Below, piece after piece: positions 35,684 through 46,488 of a stretch of 64,000 nucleotides of DNA. The notes below the pieces were generated by a model. It saw only the letters and a list, made by a program, of their open reading frames with translations, did not search any database and was not told the origin of the DNA. The stretch comes from Acidovorax sp. (GTDB lineage Bacteria; Pseudomonadota; Gammaproteobacteria; Burkholderiales; Burkholderiaceae_C). Made by a program: the position numbers and the translations under genes. The stretch is from assembly GCA_031277855.1 (NCBI GenBank), contig JAITLO010000027.1:1-64000 (forward strand). The letters are read 5' to 3'. How positions within the stretch are numbered: the stretch's first letter is position 1; each line of letters begins with the position of its first letter.

Positions 35684-35713
35684 AAAAAGCGCAGGGCCCA
35701 CCGGACGCTGCGC
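35684..35713 (-). terminator. Intrinsic terminator of argH
   Basis: On the minus strand GCGCAG...CTGCGC (6 bp, extended by inner G/C pairs) is followed by TTTTTC. It lies about 50 bases past the argH stop and before the Bug gene. Confidence 0.65.
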
Positions 35714-35764
35714 TGCGGGGCTGATGCGCTCTTGCTGCCTCAGCCCAAAGCCTGCAAGCAGGGA

Positions 35765-37222
<1,458 letters not shown>

Positions 37223-37759
37223 AAGCAGGGTCAGGGTTTTCCGGAAATTCGGGCATCCGAAACACCGGATGCAGCAAGGCGAAAAGGGAAATTTTATCGA
37301 TCCCAGCCTGTGCCTGCCGTTCTTCCCCCTAGTACCGCACCGCTACACCAAACCCTGCATCGGGTACGTCGGTTGCGTCGGACCTTGCGCGCCCGATGTG
37401 CGGGACATGAACCGCCATCTATCTTTCTGTTTTCAACGATGTCAATACCCCGCAAGCCCCAGGGAAAACACCAGGAGAAAAGGCCGAAAAGCCTGTAAGT
37501 GCAGCCAAAACGTCACAGTCACAACAAAACTCATCGGTCACGAATGCTTCTTTAGAGTCACCCATACACTTTGTTTCACTCCCGCCAAAAGGCGAGAGAT
37601 TGCGAAAAGTCAAGGAAAAACTGTCGCAAATGTGCAACCGCCTTGAAGGCTGCAGCATGTGTTGAAGGCCCAAGTTTTCCAAGCAAGAAAACATCTGCGC
37701 CTTGCCATGCTGTTCAGACCCAGGGCATGACCCACACAGAGATGAAGGGAGTTGGAGCT
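37223..37759. other. 537-base divergent intergenic region between argH and the LytTR regulator
   Basis: It must hold the promoters of both genes. No gene with good coding signals is seen. A small hairpin CATCCG-AAACAC-CGGATG lies at 37254-37271 just upstream of argH. The part from 37480 to 37700 is A-rich on the plus strand and has no clear promoter consensus. A sensor kinase gene often found here in related genomes is absent. Confidence 0.5.
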
Positions 37760-38548
37760 ATGCACGTACTCATCGTTGACAACGAACTCTTGGCCCGCAA
37801 CCGTCTGCGCGTTTTGCTCAGCGACTGCGAAGATCCCAGTGCGCCCTTTCTGGTATCCGAGGCTGCCACCGCAGCACAGGCTTTGGATGTGCTTCAGCGC
37901 ACCAAAGACCACCACCCGGTGGATTTGATCTTCCTGGATGTACAAATGCCGGGCCAGGATGGCCTGCGTTTTGCCCAGACCCTGCGTTCCCTGCCCCGCC
38001 CACCCGCCGTGGTGTTTGTGACGGCCCACGCCATGTACTCGGCGAATGCCTTCGAGGTGGAGGCCGTCGACTATCTGACCAAGCCCGTGCGCCTGGACAG
38101 ATTGCAGCAGGCCGTGGCCAAGGTACGCCGGCTCTACACCATGGAGATGAAGTCCCCCAGCTCCATGCCCATGGGCAGTGCTGCAGCCCTGCTGATTCGT
38201 GACCGCGGCCGCACCGAGCGTGTGCCGCTGCACCAGGTGATCTACCTCAAGGCTGAGCAGAAATACGTCACGGTGCGCACCGCCACCCGCAGCTATATTC
38301 TGGACAACTCGCTGACCGAGCTGGAAGGCCGCTATCCCCAGCAGTTTGTGCGCATCCACCGCAATGCCCTGGTCACCCGCGAGCAAATGCGCAGCCTGGA
38401 GAAGCACTACACCGAAGACGACGGCGAAGGCTGGGCCTTGCGCATGCATGCCGTGCCCGAACTGTTGATGGTTTCACGCCGTCAACTGTCTGCCGTGCGT
38501 GCTGTGATGAGCCAGCCCTTGCTGCAAACCCAGACCGAGCCGGCCTAA
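37760..38548 (+). CDS. LytTR-family response regulator (AlgR-like)
   Basis: A 262-residue two-component regulator: receiver domain (residues 1-120) with phospho-acceptor Asp60 in LIFLDVQMPGQDG, acidic pair in VDNE, conserved Thr in FVTAHA and Lys in YLTKPVRL; a linker; then a LytTR DNA-binding domain (about 155-250, IYLKAEQKYVTVRT, FVRIHRNALV). This is the AlgR/LytR class, which binds direct-repeat sites. The start at 37760 has GGAG 6 bases upstream; in-frame ATGs at 37727 and 37742 lack this. No partner histidine kinase is encoded nearby. A terminator follows. Confidence 0.88.
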   Translation: MHVLIVDNELLARNRLRVLLSDCEDPSAPFLVSEAATAAQALDVLQRTKDHHPVDLIFLDVQMPGQDGLRFAQTLRSLPRPPAVVFVTAHAMYSANAFEVEAVDYLTKPVRLDRLQQAVAKVRRLYTMEMKSPSSMPMGSAAALLIRDRGRTERVPLHQVIYLKAEQKYVTVRTATRSYILDNSLTELEGRYPQQFVRIHRNALVTREQMRSLEKHYTEDDGEGWALRMHAVPELLMVSRRQLSAVRAVMSQPLLQTQTEPA

Positions 38549-38575
38549 GAAACCTCAACGCTCTGCGCTTCTCCG

Positions 38576-38604
38576 ACGCTGGTCCAGGTGACCGGCGTTT
38601 TTTT
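38576..38604 (+). terminator. Intrinsic terminator of the LytTR regulator
   Basis: ACGCTGGTC-CAGGT-GACCGGCGT, a 9-bp stem with one G.T pair, followed by a run of T, 28 bases after the stop codon. Confidence 0.85.
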
Positions 38605-38651
38605 ATGGCACGGTCTGGAAGCGCTCAAGCGCTGCACCTCACCAGGTTTGC

Positions 38652-39455
38652 TCAGTGCCCACCTCCATGGGCCAGCCCGCTGACCACTGTGACCAACACA
38701 ATGCCTATCGCCAACCACCCCACCTGGGCCACGGTTTCCCGGGCCGAGAGCTGTTTTTGCAGCTGGGGAATGAGGTCGGACAGCGCCACATAAATAAAGC
38801 TGCTGGAGGCAATGGTCAGAAAGAACGGCAACCAGGCTTGCAGCTGGCCGACCAGAAAATACCCCGCCACCCCTCCCAGGGCCGTGACCGCGCCGGCCAG
38901 CGACACCTTGAGCACGGCCGCGCTGCGGTGGCTGGTCTGGCGCATCACCACCAAGTCCCCCATATGGTGTGGCACCTCATGGGCCAGCACCGAGACGGCG
39001 GCAATCACGCCCAGGCGCATATCGGCCAGAAAGGCCGATGCAATCAAGATGCCGTCGCCAAAGCAATGCACGCTGTCCCCCGTGAGCAGTGACCAGCCTC
39101 CGCCACTGCGGTGAGAATGGGAATGTGCGTGCCCGTGCTCCTCATGGTGGTGGTGCTCCACAGGCGCATGGTGGTGTTCGTGGCCGTGGTGCCACAGCTC
39201 GGCCTTGGTCAGCAAAAAGAAGAACACCACACCGATCAACAGCGTCATAAACAAATCATGGGCGCCTGCCTCGCTCTCGAAAGCTTCGGGCAACAGGTGC
39301 ATGAAAGCTGTGGCCAGCAAGGCCCCCGCCGCCAGGCTGAGCATGCCTTGCTGGGCACTGCCACGCCCCAGGCCCATGCGCAACAACAGATCGGCCACCC
39401 AGACGCTGCCAATACCGGCGGCCAATGTGGCCAGGAGAATCGCTACCAAGGTCAT
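38652..39455 (-). CDS. ZIP-family divalent metal transporter
   Basis: A 267-residue membrane protein with eight predicted helices. A cytoplasmic loop is rich in His (HHGHEHHHAPVEHHHHEEHGHAHSHSH, residues about 88-114). Helix IV carries HCFGDGILIASAFL and helix V HEVPHHMGDLVV, the paired metal-site motifs of ZIP proteins. Most likely it imports zinc or another divalent ion, although some bacterial ZIPs are less selective. The second motif has His-Glu...His-His as in the classic family. Monocistronic as far as can be seen; no Zur site was recognised. Confidence 0.88.
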   Translation of the reverse strand: MTLVAILLATLAAGIGSVWVADLLLRMGLGRGSAQQGMLSLAAGALLATAFMHLLPEAFESEAGAHDLFMTLLIGVVFFFLLTKAELWHHGHEHHHAPVEHHHHEEHGHAHSHSHRSGGGWSLLTGDSVHCFGDGILIASAFLADMRLGVIAAVSVLAHEVPHHMGDLVVMRQTSHRSAAVLKVSLAGAVTALGGVAGYFLVGQLQAWLPFFLTIASSSFIYVALSDLIPQLQKQLSARETVAQVGWLAIGIVLVTVVSGLAHGGGH

Positions 39456-39689
39456 AGCTGCTTATGCAGGAGGAAAGCACTCAAACGCGCTCAAACAAGG
39501 TGAATCTGACAGGGCGGTGGGGATCCGCTGCAACGAAGAAGCGCACCAGCAGTCCGGACACCAGACTTGCTGGCACTCCCGGTCAGCCCCGACCAGACAA
39601 GGGGCAAGAGCTTACACCGGCCGCTCCAGGCTGTCCGTGTGACGCGGCTCGGCATTCCACTGGCCAGGGTTTTCCGGGGCCTCGGAACC

Positions 39690-40010
39690 TTAAGCCACCC
39701 ACCGCAGCAACGCTGCAGCGGCAGCCCCCAAGACCACCACCAGCAAAAACGGTGCACGCAGCCACAGGGCCACGGCGGCCACGACCAGGGATGCCAGTCG
39801 GGCGTCCAGCACCAAGGCAGTCCCGCTGGAAAAAGTGTTCATCACCGTCAAGGCCGCCAACAAGGCCACGGTCATGCAAGCCGCAACCCGGGCCATGCGT
39901 GGGCTTTGCAGCCAGCGCGCGGGCACGGCATAACCCGCCAGCTTGGTGGCAAAGGCCACGGCGCAGGCGGCCAGAATCCAGGGCCACAGCCCGCTCTCGG
40001 CCAGACTCAT
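39690..40010 (-). CDS. azlD: AzlD-family branched-chain amino acid exporter subunit
   Basis: A 106-residue protein with three to four hydrophobic helices (LWPWILAACAVAFATKLAGYAVP at the start), the small partner of AzlC. The two form a branched-chain amino acid efflux pump of the BrnFE/AzlCD type. The start overlaps the azlC stop by 4 bases. The 234 bases downstream, up to the ZIP gene, show no gene. Confidence 0.83.
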   Translation of the reverse strand: MSLAESGLWPWILAACAVAFATKLAGYAVPARWLQSPRMARVAACMTVALLAALTVMNTFSSGTALVLDARLASLVVAAVALWLRAPFLLVVVLGAAAAALLRWVA

Positions 40011-40726
40011 ACGGACTCCTGTGCAACGCTAGGGTGCCAGCAGCCCCAGGCAGCGCCCACCACAGCAGCCAGCAAAATCGGCAGGCCTGGCGGCAGCAAC
40101 GGCACGGCCAATGCCGTCACCACACCGCACAACACGGCCAGCGCCACAGGCTCGCGTTGCTGCAACCTGGGCCATAGCAGGCCCAGAAAAGCCGCCACGG
40201 CCGCACCATCCAGCCCCCACTTGCGGGGGTCGCCCAGGGCGTCACCCAGCCAGGCCCCCAGCAGGGTGAAAAGATTCCACAGCACAAACACACCGATGCC
40301 CGCCGTCCAGAAGCCGCGCTGCTGCTCCGTTGTATCCATCTGGCCCGCAGCCGTGGCGGCCGATTCATCAATCGTCAGCTGGGCGCCCAGCCAGCGGTGC
40401 CAGCCGCGCAGGCCCAGCATACGGTTCATCTGCATGCCGTAGACCGCGTTGCGCACGCCCAGCAGGCTGGCAGCGCCCAGTGCGGCTGCACCCGTACCGC
40501 CACCAGCCACCACCCCGATGAAGGCGAACTGCGAGCCACCGGTAAACATCAGCGCACTCAAGGCCATGGCCTGCCACAGCTGCAGGCCCGCAGCGACTGC
40601 CAATGCGCCAAAGGAAATGCCATACAGCCCGGTAGCCACGGAGATGGACAGCCCCATGCGCACAGCCGGTGTAAAAGTCACCCGCCTTGGCGGCGCCACA
40701 GTGGCATCGGAAGATCTCAAAACCAT
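40007..40726 (-). CDS. azlC: AzlC-family branched-chain amino acid exporter subunit
   Basis: A 239-residue membrane protein with the AzlC pattern: GLYGISFGALAVAAGLQLWQAMALSALMFTGGSQFAFIGVVAGGG and later LLGVRNAVYGMQMNRML, followed by four more helices. With AzlD it exports leucine, isoleucine or valine analogues. No Lrp-type regulator is adjacent. The first 25 residues are polar and cytoplasmic. Confidence 0.87.
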   Translation of the reverse strand: MVLRSSDATVAPPRRVTFTPAVRMGLSISVATGLYGISFGALAVAAGLQLWQAMALSALMFTGGSQFAFIGVVAGGGTGAAALGAASLLGVRNAVYGMQMNRMLGLRGWHRWLGAQLTIDESAATAAGQMDTTEQQRGFWTAGIGVFVLWNLFTLLGAWLGDALGDPRKWGLDGAAVAAFLGLLWPRLQQREPVALAVLCGVVTALAVPLLPPGLPILLAAVVGAAWGCWHPSVAQESV

Positions 40727-40855
40727 AGCTCCTCATGCGCCCCTCTGCTGCAGGAGCGGCTGTTTAACTGCCTGCCTGACCATTGCGGCAGGGCAGCAGC
40801 CAGCCAGGCAAGCTGCACATGATACGAGCGGTCCAGCACGCCAGATGCAGCGCGA

Positions 40856-41905
40856 TCAAGGCACCAGGCTGCTCACGCCCAGCAACGGATCTGCCGCATG
40901 CTCCAGCCACTGCTGCAGCGACTGCCCCTGGGCCTGGGTGCGGCGCACAAAGCGCTGGGAGTCTGTTTGGCTCATGCGCACCGGCTGCTGCTGCAGAGCC
41001 GCTATCAGGGCTTGGGTGTCATCGCGCAACAAGATGGCATGTAGCGCCCTGCCCACAGCCTCCTGCCGGTCTGCCGACATCTCGGCACGGACAAACCAGG
41101 CCATCCAGCCTGGGGCAATCGGCGGCAGCTGCCACTGGACAAAGCCCGGCACATGCTCCGATGCCGGCAGTCCTTGTTGCGCCAGCAGTTGCACCTTGGG
41201 GTGGTCTTTGCGCACCTCCAGCCTGCCATCGAGCAAGTGGGATGCATCACTGCAGCGCTCCAGCACCACATCCACCGCACCTGTTTCCAAGGCCTGTATG
41301 GACTGGCGCTGCAAGGGGAAGGCTCTGCTCACCCAGGGCAGATCCGTTTTGTGGGCCATGGCCTGCATCCACAGCTCGGGCAGACCAAAGCGATGCGGCA
41401 CACCCAGGCGCACCGGGCGACCCAGGGTTCGCAGCCAGGCATGCAAAGCCGCATAGTCGGGCAGATGCCGATCTTCCTGGGCCATCAAACACCAGGTGCC
41501 CAGCAGCACGACTTGCACGGGCACCCAGTTGCGTGCACCGGGGGTGGAGGCGGGCAAGGTGTCCAGCCGCGACTGCCACAGCTGAGACATCAGCAGCACC
41601 GTGCGCTCCGGCGGAGCAGCGCTGCCTGCCCAGGCAATGCCCTCCAGGCCTTTGCCATTGCTGTCGCGGTGCAGCACGGCTTTATCGCCCAGGTAATGCG
41701 GCAACCAGCGTGCAAAGTGCTGCACCACCGCATTCGCCGGCATGACCCTGTCCATGGGCTGGACCAGCAGCAGCGGCGGGCGCTCCGCTGCCAGACTGCA
41801 GCCCATGCAGACAGCCAATCCGCCGGAGGCCAGCCAGACTCGCCAACGCCCCAGGGTCTTGCGCACCTGGGACATGGGATGGGGCGCAGGCCCTGGATTC
41901 CGCAT
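40856..41905 (-). CDS. Bug-like periplasmic solute-binding protein
   Basis: A 349-residue secreted protein, distantly like the Bug/TctC binding proteins: after the signal region (RVWLASGGLAVCMGCSLAAE) it reads LLLVQPMDRVMPANAVVQHFARWLPHYLG, then VPVQVVLLGTWCLMAQEDRHLPDYAALHAWLRTL and VRLGVPHRFGLPELWMQAMAH. The hallmark FPPGG motif of Bug proteins is absent, so the ligand site has diverged. A Cys near residue 36 could be a lipid anchor but the lipobox (CMGC) is poor. ATG 41905 has AGGAG about 10 bases upstream; 41875 is the alternative. No transporter genes nearby. Confidence 0.6.
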   Translation of the reverse strand: MRNPGPAPHPMSQVRKTLGRWRVWLASGGLAVCMGCSLAAERPPLLLVQPMDRVMPANAVVQHFARWLPHYLGDKAVLHRDSNGKGLEGIAWAGSAAPPERTVLLMSQLWQSRLDTLPASTPGARNWVPVQVVLLGTWCLMAQEDRHLPDYAALHAWLRTLGRPVRLGVPHRFGLPELWMQAMAHKTDLPWVSRAFPLQRQSIQALETGAVDVVLERCSDASHLLDGRLEVRKDHPKVQLLAQQGLPASEHVPGFVQWQLPPIAPGWMAWFVRAEMSADRQEAVGRALHAILLRDDTQALIAALQQQPVRMSQTDSQRFVRRTQAQGQSLQQWLEHAADPLLGVSSLVP

Positions 41906-42054
41906 CTACCGCTCGCTCCTGCTCAAAAACTGCTAGCGGATGATCCCCCACGGCAGCGATCTACGCCATGCCACTCGCCTGCTTTCCGACAAAACCAACA
42001 AAACCCTTCCTACAGAAATCTCGTCAGCCTTGAAGCGAAAGGCAGAGAAAAGGC

Positions 42055-44862
42055 TTAGTGCGCCTTCTCCCAGGTTGCCCCAAAACCAATCTCGGCCAAC
42101 AGCGGCACGGAGAGATCGGCCACACCCGCCATCAGCGCCGGGATTTCGCTGCGCACCCAGTCCTGGGCCGCCACGGGCAGCTCGAACACCAGTTCGTCAT
42201 GCACCTGCATGATGACCTGCACCTCGGGCTTGTCCGCATCCAGCCTGGCCTGCACGGCCACCATGGCTTTTTTGATCAGGTCGGCCGCCGTGCCCTGCAT
42301 GGGCGCATTGATGGCAGCGCGCTCGGCGGCTTTTTTGCGCGGGCCGCTGCCGCCGTTGATCTCGGGCAGGTACAGGCGCCGGCCGAACACGGTTTCCACA
42401 TAGCCCTGCTTGTGGGCCAGCTCCACCGTCTCGTCCATATAGCGCTTCACGCCGGGGTAGCGCTGGAAGTATTTGTCGATATAGGCCGCCGCGGCCTTGG
42501 TCTCAATCCCCAGGTTCTTGGCCAGGCCAAAGCTGCTCATGCCGTAAATCAGGCCGAAGTTGATGACCTTGGCATAGCGGCGCTGCTCGCTGCTGACCTG
42601 GTCCAGCGCCACGCCAAACACCTCGGCAGCCGTGGCGCGGTGCACGTCCTGGCCGTTTTTGAAAGCGTTGAGCAAGGCCTCGTCGCCCGAGAGGTGGGCC
42701 ATGATGCGCAGCTCGATCTGCGAGTAGTCGGCACTGGCAATCAGCTTGCCCTCGGGCGCGACAAAGGCCTCGCGCACGCGGCGGCCCTCGGGGGTGCGCA
42801 CGGGAATGTTTTGCAGATTGGGGTCGTTGCTGGACAAACGCCCTGTCACGGCCACGGCCTGGGCATAGTGGGTGTGCACACGGCCATCCTGCGGAGAAGC
42901 CATCTGCGCCAGCTTGTCGGTGTAGGTGCCCTTGAGCTTGGACAGGCTGCGGTGCTCCAGCAGCTTGGCGGGCAGGGGGTAGTCCTCGGCCAGTTTTTCC
43001 AGCACCTCTTCGTCGGTGCTGCGTGCGCCGGTGGCGGTCTTTTTCACCACGGGCATGCCCAGCTTGTCGAAAAAGATCTCGCCCAGCTGCTTAGGGCTTG
43101 CAAGGTTGAAAGGCTGGCCAGCGATTTCGTAGGCCTCTTCCTCCAGCTTCAGAATGCGTGCGCCCAGATCGTTGCTCTGGCGCGCCAGCTCGCCGGCGTC
43201 AATGCGTACGCCGTTGCGCTCCATGCGAAACAGCGCCTCGCTGGTCTGGATTTCCAGCTCGTAGATATGCAGCAGGCCGGCATTGGCCTGAATCTGCGGC
43301 CACAGCACGCCATGCACGTCCAGGGTCTGGTCCGAGTCTTCGCAGCTATAGGCTGCGGCCTTGTCCACCGGCACCTGGGCAAAGGGAATCTGGTTTTTGC
43401 CCTTGCCGCACAGGTCTTCATAGCTGATGCCGGTGCGGTTCACATGGCGCAGCGCAAGACTGGTCAGATTGTGCGGGCGGTGCACCTCCAGCACATAGGA
43501 CTGCAGCATGGTGTCGTGGGCGTAGCCGCGCACGGTAATGCCGTGGTTGGCAAACACATGCTGGTCGTATTTGACATGCTGGCCCAGCTTTTTCTTGGAA
43601 GCGTCTTCCAGCCAGGGCTTGAGCTTGGCAAGCACCATGTCCATATCAAGCTGCTCGGGCACATCCATGCCCTCGTGGCGCAGCGGAATATAGGCGGCCT
43701 CGCCTGCGGCAACGCTGAAGGAAATGCCCACGATCTGGGCCTGCATCTCGTCCAGCGAATCGGTTTCGGTGTCCAGGGCCGTGAGCTCGGCGGCCTGGAT
43801 CTTTGCCAGCCAGGCGTCCAGCTCGGCCTCGGTCAGGATGGTGGCGTAGACCACGTCGCGCTGCTGGGCTTGCACCGCCACTTCGGTGACGGCAACGTCG
43901 TCGGCGTCAAACAGGCCGCCCTGGTCTGCATTCGCTTTCGCCTTGGGGGCGGCAGGTGCCGCTTCTGAAGCGATAGCACCCAGAGCCCGCACCAAGCCCT
44001 TGAAACCGTATTTCTCATAAAACGGCGCCAGCGCCGCCTTGTCCGGCTCGCCCAGGGTGACGGCATCCAGCTGCGGCAGGCCGGCAATGTATTCGGCCAG
44101 GTCGCAGTCGGTCTTCATGGTCACCAGTTGGCGGCTCAGTGCCAGTTGGCCGCTGGCGATGGCATCGCGCAGGTTTTGGCCGGCAACGCCTTTGATATCG
44201 GCGGCATGCGCTATCAAATTGTCCAGCGTTCCATGCTCCTCCAGCCATTTGGCCGCAGTCTTGGGGCCCACCTTGCTCACGCCGGGCACGTTGTCCACGG
44301 TGTCGCCCACCAGGGCCTGGTAGTCCACCATCAGTGCCGGCGGCACGCCGAACTCGGCCGTCACCCCAGCCACATCGCGCCGCTTGCCATTCATGGTGTC
44401 GATGATGGTGACATGCTCGTTCACCAGCTGACTCAAATCCTTGTCGCCGCTGGACACAATGACGTCAATGCCCTGCGCTGCCGCCATCTGGGCCAAGGTG
44501 GCGATCACATCGTCCGCCTCCACGCCGGGCACGGCCACCACCTTCCAGCCCAGCAGGCCCACCACTTCGTGAATAGGGGCAATTTGCTCGCGCAAATCGT
44601 CGGGCATGGGCGAGCGTGTGGCCTTGTACTCGCTGTACATGCTGTCGCGGAAGGTCGGGCCGGAGGCGTCAAACACGCAGACGGCGTAGTCGGCCTGCAC
44701 ATCTTTGCGCAGCGCCTGCATCATGTTCACCATGCCGCGGATGGCGCCCGTGGCCGGGCTGGCCGGGTCGCCGGGGATGGCCCGCAGGTCAGGCATGGCG
44801 TGATAGGCGCGGTAGAGGTAGCTGGAGCCGTCCACCAGCACCAATGTCTTGGAATTGCTCAT
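42055..44862 (-). CDS. polA: DNA polymerase I
   Basis: A 935-residue enzyme with all three parts. The 5' nuclease (LVLVDGSSYLYRAYHAMP, YAVCVFDASGPTFRD, VPGVEADDVIATLA) covers about the first 300 residues. The 3'-5' exonuclease keeps its acidic residues (LDTETDSLDE; AYSCEDSDQT), so proofreading should be active. The polymerase has DYSQIELRIMAHLSGDE, the O-helix RRYAKVINFGLIYGMSSFGL and QVHDELVFE. The start at 44862 (MSNSKTLVLVDG) is the family start; an upstream in-frame extension is unlikely. Divergent from the small secreted protein gene, with 35 bases between starts. Confidence 0.97.
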   Translation of the reverse strand: MSNSKTLVLVDGSSYLYRAYHAMPDLRAIPGDPASPATGAIRGMVNMMQALRKDVQADYAVCVFDASGPTFRDSMYSEYKATRSPMPDDLREQIAPIHEVVGLLGWKVVAVPGVEADDVIATLAQMAAAQGIDVIVSSGDKDLSQLVNEHVTIIDTMNGKRRDVAGVTAEFGVPPALMVDYQALVGDTVDNVPGVSKVGPKTAAKWLEEHGTLDNLIAHAADIKGVAGQNLRDAIASGQLALSRQLVTMKTDCDLAEYIAGLPQLDAVTLGEPDKAALAPFYEKYGFKGLVRALGAIASEAAPAAPKAKANADQGGLFDADDVAVTEVAVQAQQRDVVYATILTEAELDAWLAKIQAAELTALDTETDSLDEMQAQIVGISFSVAAGEAAYIPLRHEGMDVPEQLDMDMVLAKLKPWLEDASKKKLGQHVKYDQHVFANHGITVRGYAHDTMLQSYVLEVHRPHNLTSLALRHVNRTGISYEDLCGKGKNQIPFAQVPVDKAAAYSCEDSDQTLDVHGVLWPQIQANAGLLHIYELEIQTSEALFRMERNGVRIDAGELARQSNDLGARILKLEEEAYEIAGQPFNLASPKQLGEIFFDKLGMPVVKKTATGARSTDEEVLEKLAEDYPLPAKLLEHRSLSKLKGTYTDKLAQMASPQDGRVHTHYAQAVAVTGRLSSNDPNLQNIPVRTPEGRRVREAFVAPEGKLIASADYSQIELRIMAHLSGDEALLNAFKNGQDVHRATAAEVFGVALDQVSSEQRRYAKVINFGLIYGMSSFGLAKNLGIETKAAAAYIDKYFQRYPGVKRYMDETVELAHKQGYVETVFGRRLYLPEINGGSGPRKKAAERAAINAPMQGTAADLIKKAMVAVQARLDADKPEVQVIMQVHDELVFELPVAAQDWVRSEIPALMAGVADLSVPLLAEIGFGATWEKAH

Positions 44863-44897
44863 ACCCAAGATTGTGCACGCGCCACTACAATCTCCCC

Positions 44898-45260
44898 ATG
44901 CGCGCACCCATCCTCTTTTCCATTGCCGTTCTGGCCTCCGCTGCTGCGTGGGCCCAGTCCTCCAGCGAGCCGGCTTCCAGCACCCCCGCCACGGTGACTG
45001 AAAGCGGCAATCCCGCGCAGGAAAACAGCGCCAAGCCCTCGCGCCAGAACCAGCGCATTGAGCGTATCCGCGAGGAGGACGCCGGCAGCCGGGTGGACGA
45101 GCTGCGTGTGGGTGGGCAGACGCAAAGCATCAATGTCCAGCCCAAGGCCGGCAATATGCCTGCCTACGAGGTCAAGCCCGGCAATGCCGGCAAGGACGGC
45201 ATCAACCAGAACGGCAGCGATGGCACCAATGGCCGCCGCGTCTGGAACCTGAATTTCTAA
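44898..45260 (+). CDS. Small secreted protein, DUF2782-like
   Basis: A 120-residue protein with a signal peptide (MRAPILFSIAVLASAAAWAQ) and a Ser/Pro/Thr-rich spacer, then RIERIREEDAGSRVDELRVGGQTQSINVQPKAGNMPAYEVKPG, which resembles DUF2782 proteins often found beside polA in proteobacteria. The end (GINQNGSDGTNGRRVWNLNF) is Gly/Asn-rich and ends with hydrophobic residues. Function unknown. It lies between polA and thrB, and may be cotranscribed with thrB despite a hairpin in the gap. Confidence 0.7.
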   Translation: MRAPILFSIAVLASAAAWAQSSSEPASSTPATVTESGNPAQENSAKPSRQNQRIERIREEDAGSRVDELRVGGQTQSINVQPKAGNMPAYEVKPGNAGKDGINQNGSDGTNGRRVWNLNF

Positions 45261-45285
45261 GCCCGAGAAAGCCTCTCCTGGCTTT

Positions 45286-45322
45286 GCGCCGGCACAGCCC
45301 TAGGGGACTGGGCCGGCGCTTT
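45286..45322 (+). terminator. GC hairpin between the DUF2782-like gene and thrB
   Basis: GCGCCGGC ... GCCGGCGC, an 8-bp perfect stem with an 18-base loop, followed by only three T. Likely a weak terminator or attenuator before thrB. Confidence 0.45.
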
Positions 45323-45356
45323 CCATTCCACCCCACCGTTTTGCATTTTTTGAGCG

Positions 45357-46343
45357 ATGGCTGTTTTTACCGAAGTCTCTGACAAAGAGGCGCGCGAGCT
45401 GCTGCGCCGAGTCCCCCTGGGCAATCTGACCGAATTGCGCGGCATTCAAGGCGGGATCGAGAACACCAACTACTTTTTGACCACCGACCAGGGTGAATGG
45501 GTGTTGACGCTGTTTGAGCGCCTGAGCTTCGAGCAGCTGCCTTTTTACCTGTACTTGATGAAGCATCTGGCCCTGGCCGGCATCCCCGTACCCGCTCCCC
45601 AGTCCGATGCCAAGAGCGGCGACATCCTGCACAAAGTGGCGGGCAAGCCCGCCGCCGTGGTGCAAAAACTGCGCGGCACCAGCCAGCTGCAACCCCAGGT
45701 CGTGCACTGCGCCGCCGTGGGCGAGATGCTGGCGCGCATGCACCTGGCCGGGCGCGACTACGACCGCGAGCAGCCCAATCTGCGCGGCCTGCCCTGGTGG
45801 AACGAGACCGTGCCCGTGGTTCTGCCCTATCTGGAGCAGGAAGCCGCCGACCTGCTGCGCAGCGAGCTGGCCTTCCAAAACCATGTCTCCGCCAGCCCCA
45901 ACTATGCAGCCCTGCCGCGCGGCCCCATCCACGCCGACCTGTTCCGCGACAACGTGATGTTTGACGGCGAGGAACTGACCGGCTTCTTCGACTTCTACTT
46001 CGCAGGCGTGGACAGCTGGCTGTTCGACCTCGCTGTCTGCCTGAACGACTGGTGCATAGACCATGCCACCGGCGTGCTCGATGCAGCCAAGGCCGGAGCC
46101 ATGCTGGCGGCCTACCAGGGCGTGCGCCCGCTGGAAGCGGCAGAGCGCGAGCTGCTCAACCCCATGCTGCGCGCCGGCGCGCTGCGCTTTTGGGTGTCGC
46201 GCCTGTGGGACTTTTACCTGCCGCGCGAAGCCGCCCTGCTCCAGCCCCACGACCCCACACATTTCGAGCGCGTGCTGCGCCAGCGTGTGGCCCATCCCCT
46301 TTCCCTGGCCGCCCTCAGCGTGCACGAGCCCACTCTGGCTTGA
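45357..46343 (+). CDS. thrB: Homoserine kinase (ThrB, aminoglycoside-kinase fold)
   Basis: A 328-residue kinase that phosphorylates homoserine on the way to threonine. It belongs to the APH-fold type found in beta- and alphaproteobacteria rather than the GHMP type of E. coli. Seen: the nucleotide loop [12 protein letters not shown], the catalytic loop [14 protein letters not shown] (Asp and Asn) and the metal-binding [19 protein letters not shown]. Length and N terminus MAVFTEVS match the family. No thrC or hom nearby. Confidence 0.94.
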   Translation: MAVFTEVSDKEARELLRRVPLGNLTELRGIQGGIENTNYFLTTDQGEWVLTLFERLSFEQLPFYLYLMKHLALAGIPVPAPQSDAKSGDILHKVAGKPAAVVQKLRGTSQLQPQVVHCAAVGEMLARMHLAGRDYDREQPNLRGLPWWNETVPVVLPYLEQEAADLLRSELAFQNHVSASPNYAALPRGPIHADLFRDNVMFDGEELTGFFDFYFAGVDSWLFDLAVCLNDWCIDHATGVLDAAKAGAMLAAYQGVRPLEAAERELLNPMLRAGALRFWVSRLWDFYLPREAALLQPHDPTHFERVLRQRVAHPLSLAALSVHEPTLA

Positions 46344-46488
46344 CCCCAGCGCCCGCACAGCGCAGCAGCACCCGACCTGCTGCGCGGGGTCTTTCCGCCG
46401 GCTGGGGTACAGTCCTGCTACTTGAGGCCCCTGCAGCGCGGCCTGCCACCGCGGCGCCGCCACAGCCCAGCCCCTCTCTCGCCTGCCC

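Noticed and set aside
42058-43968. Long plus-strand open frame opposite polA
   Set aside because: Antisense shadow of polA with no recognisable protein features.
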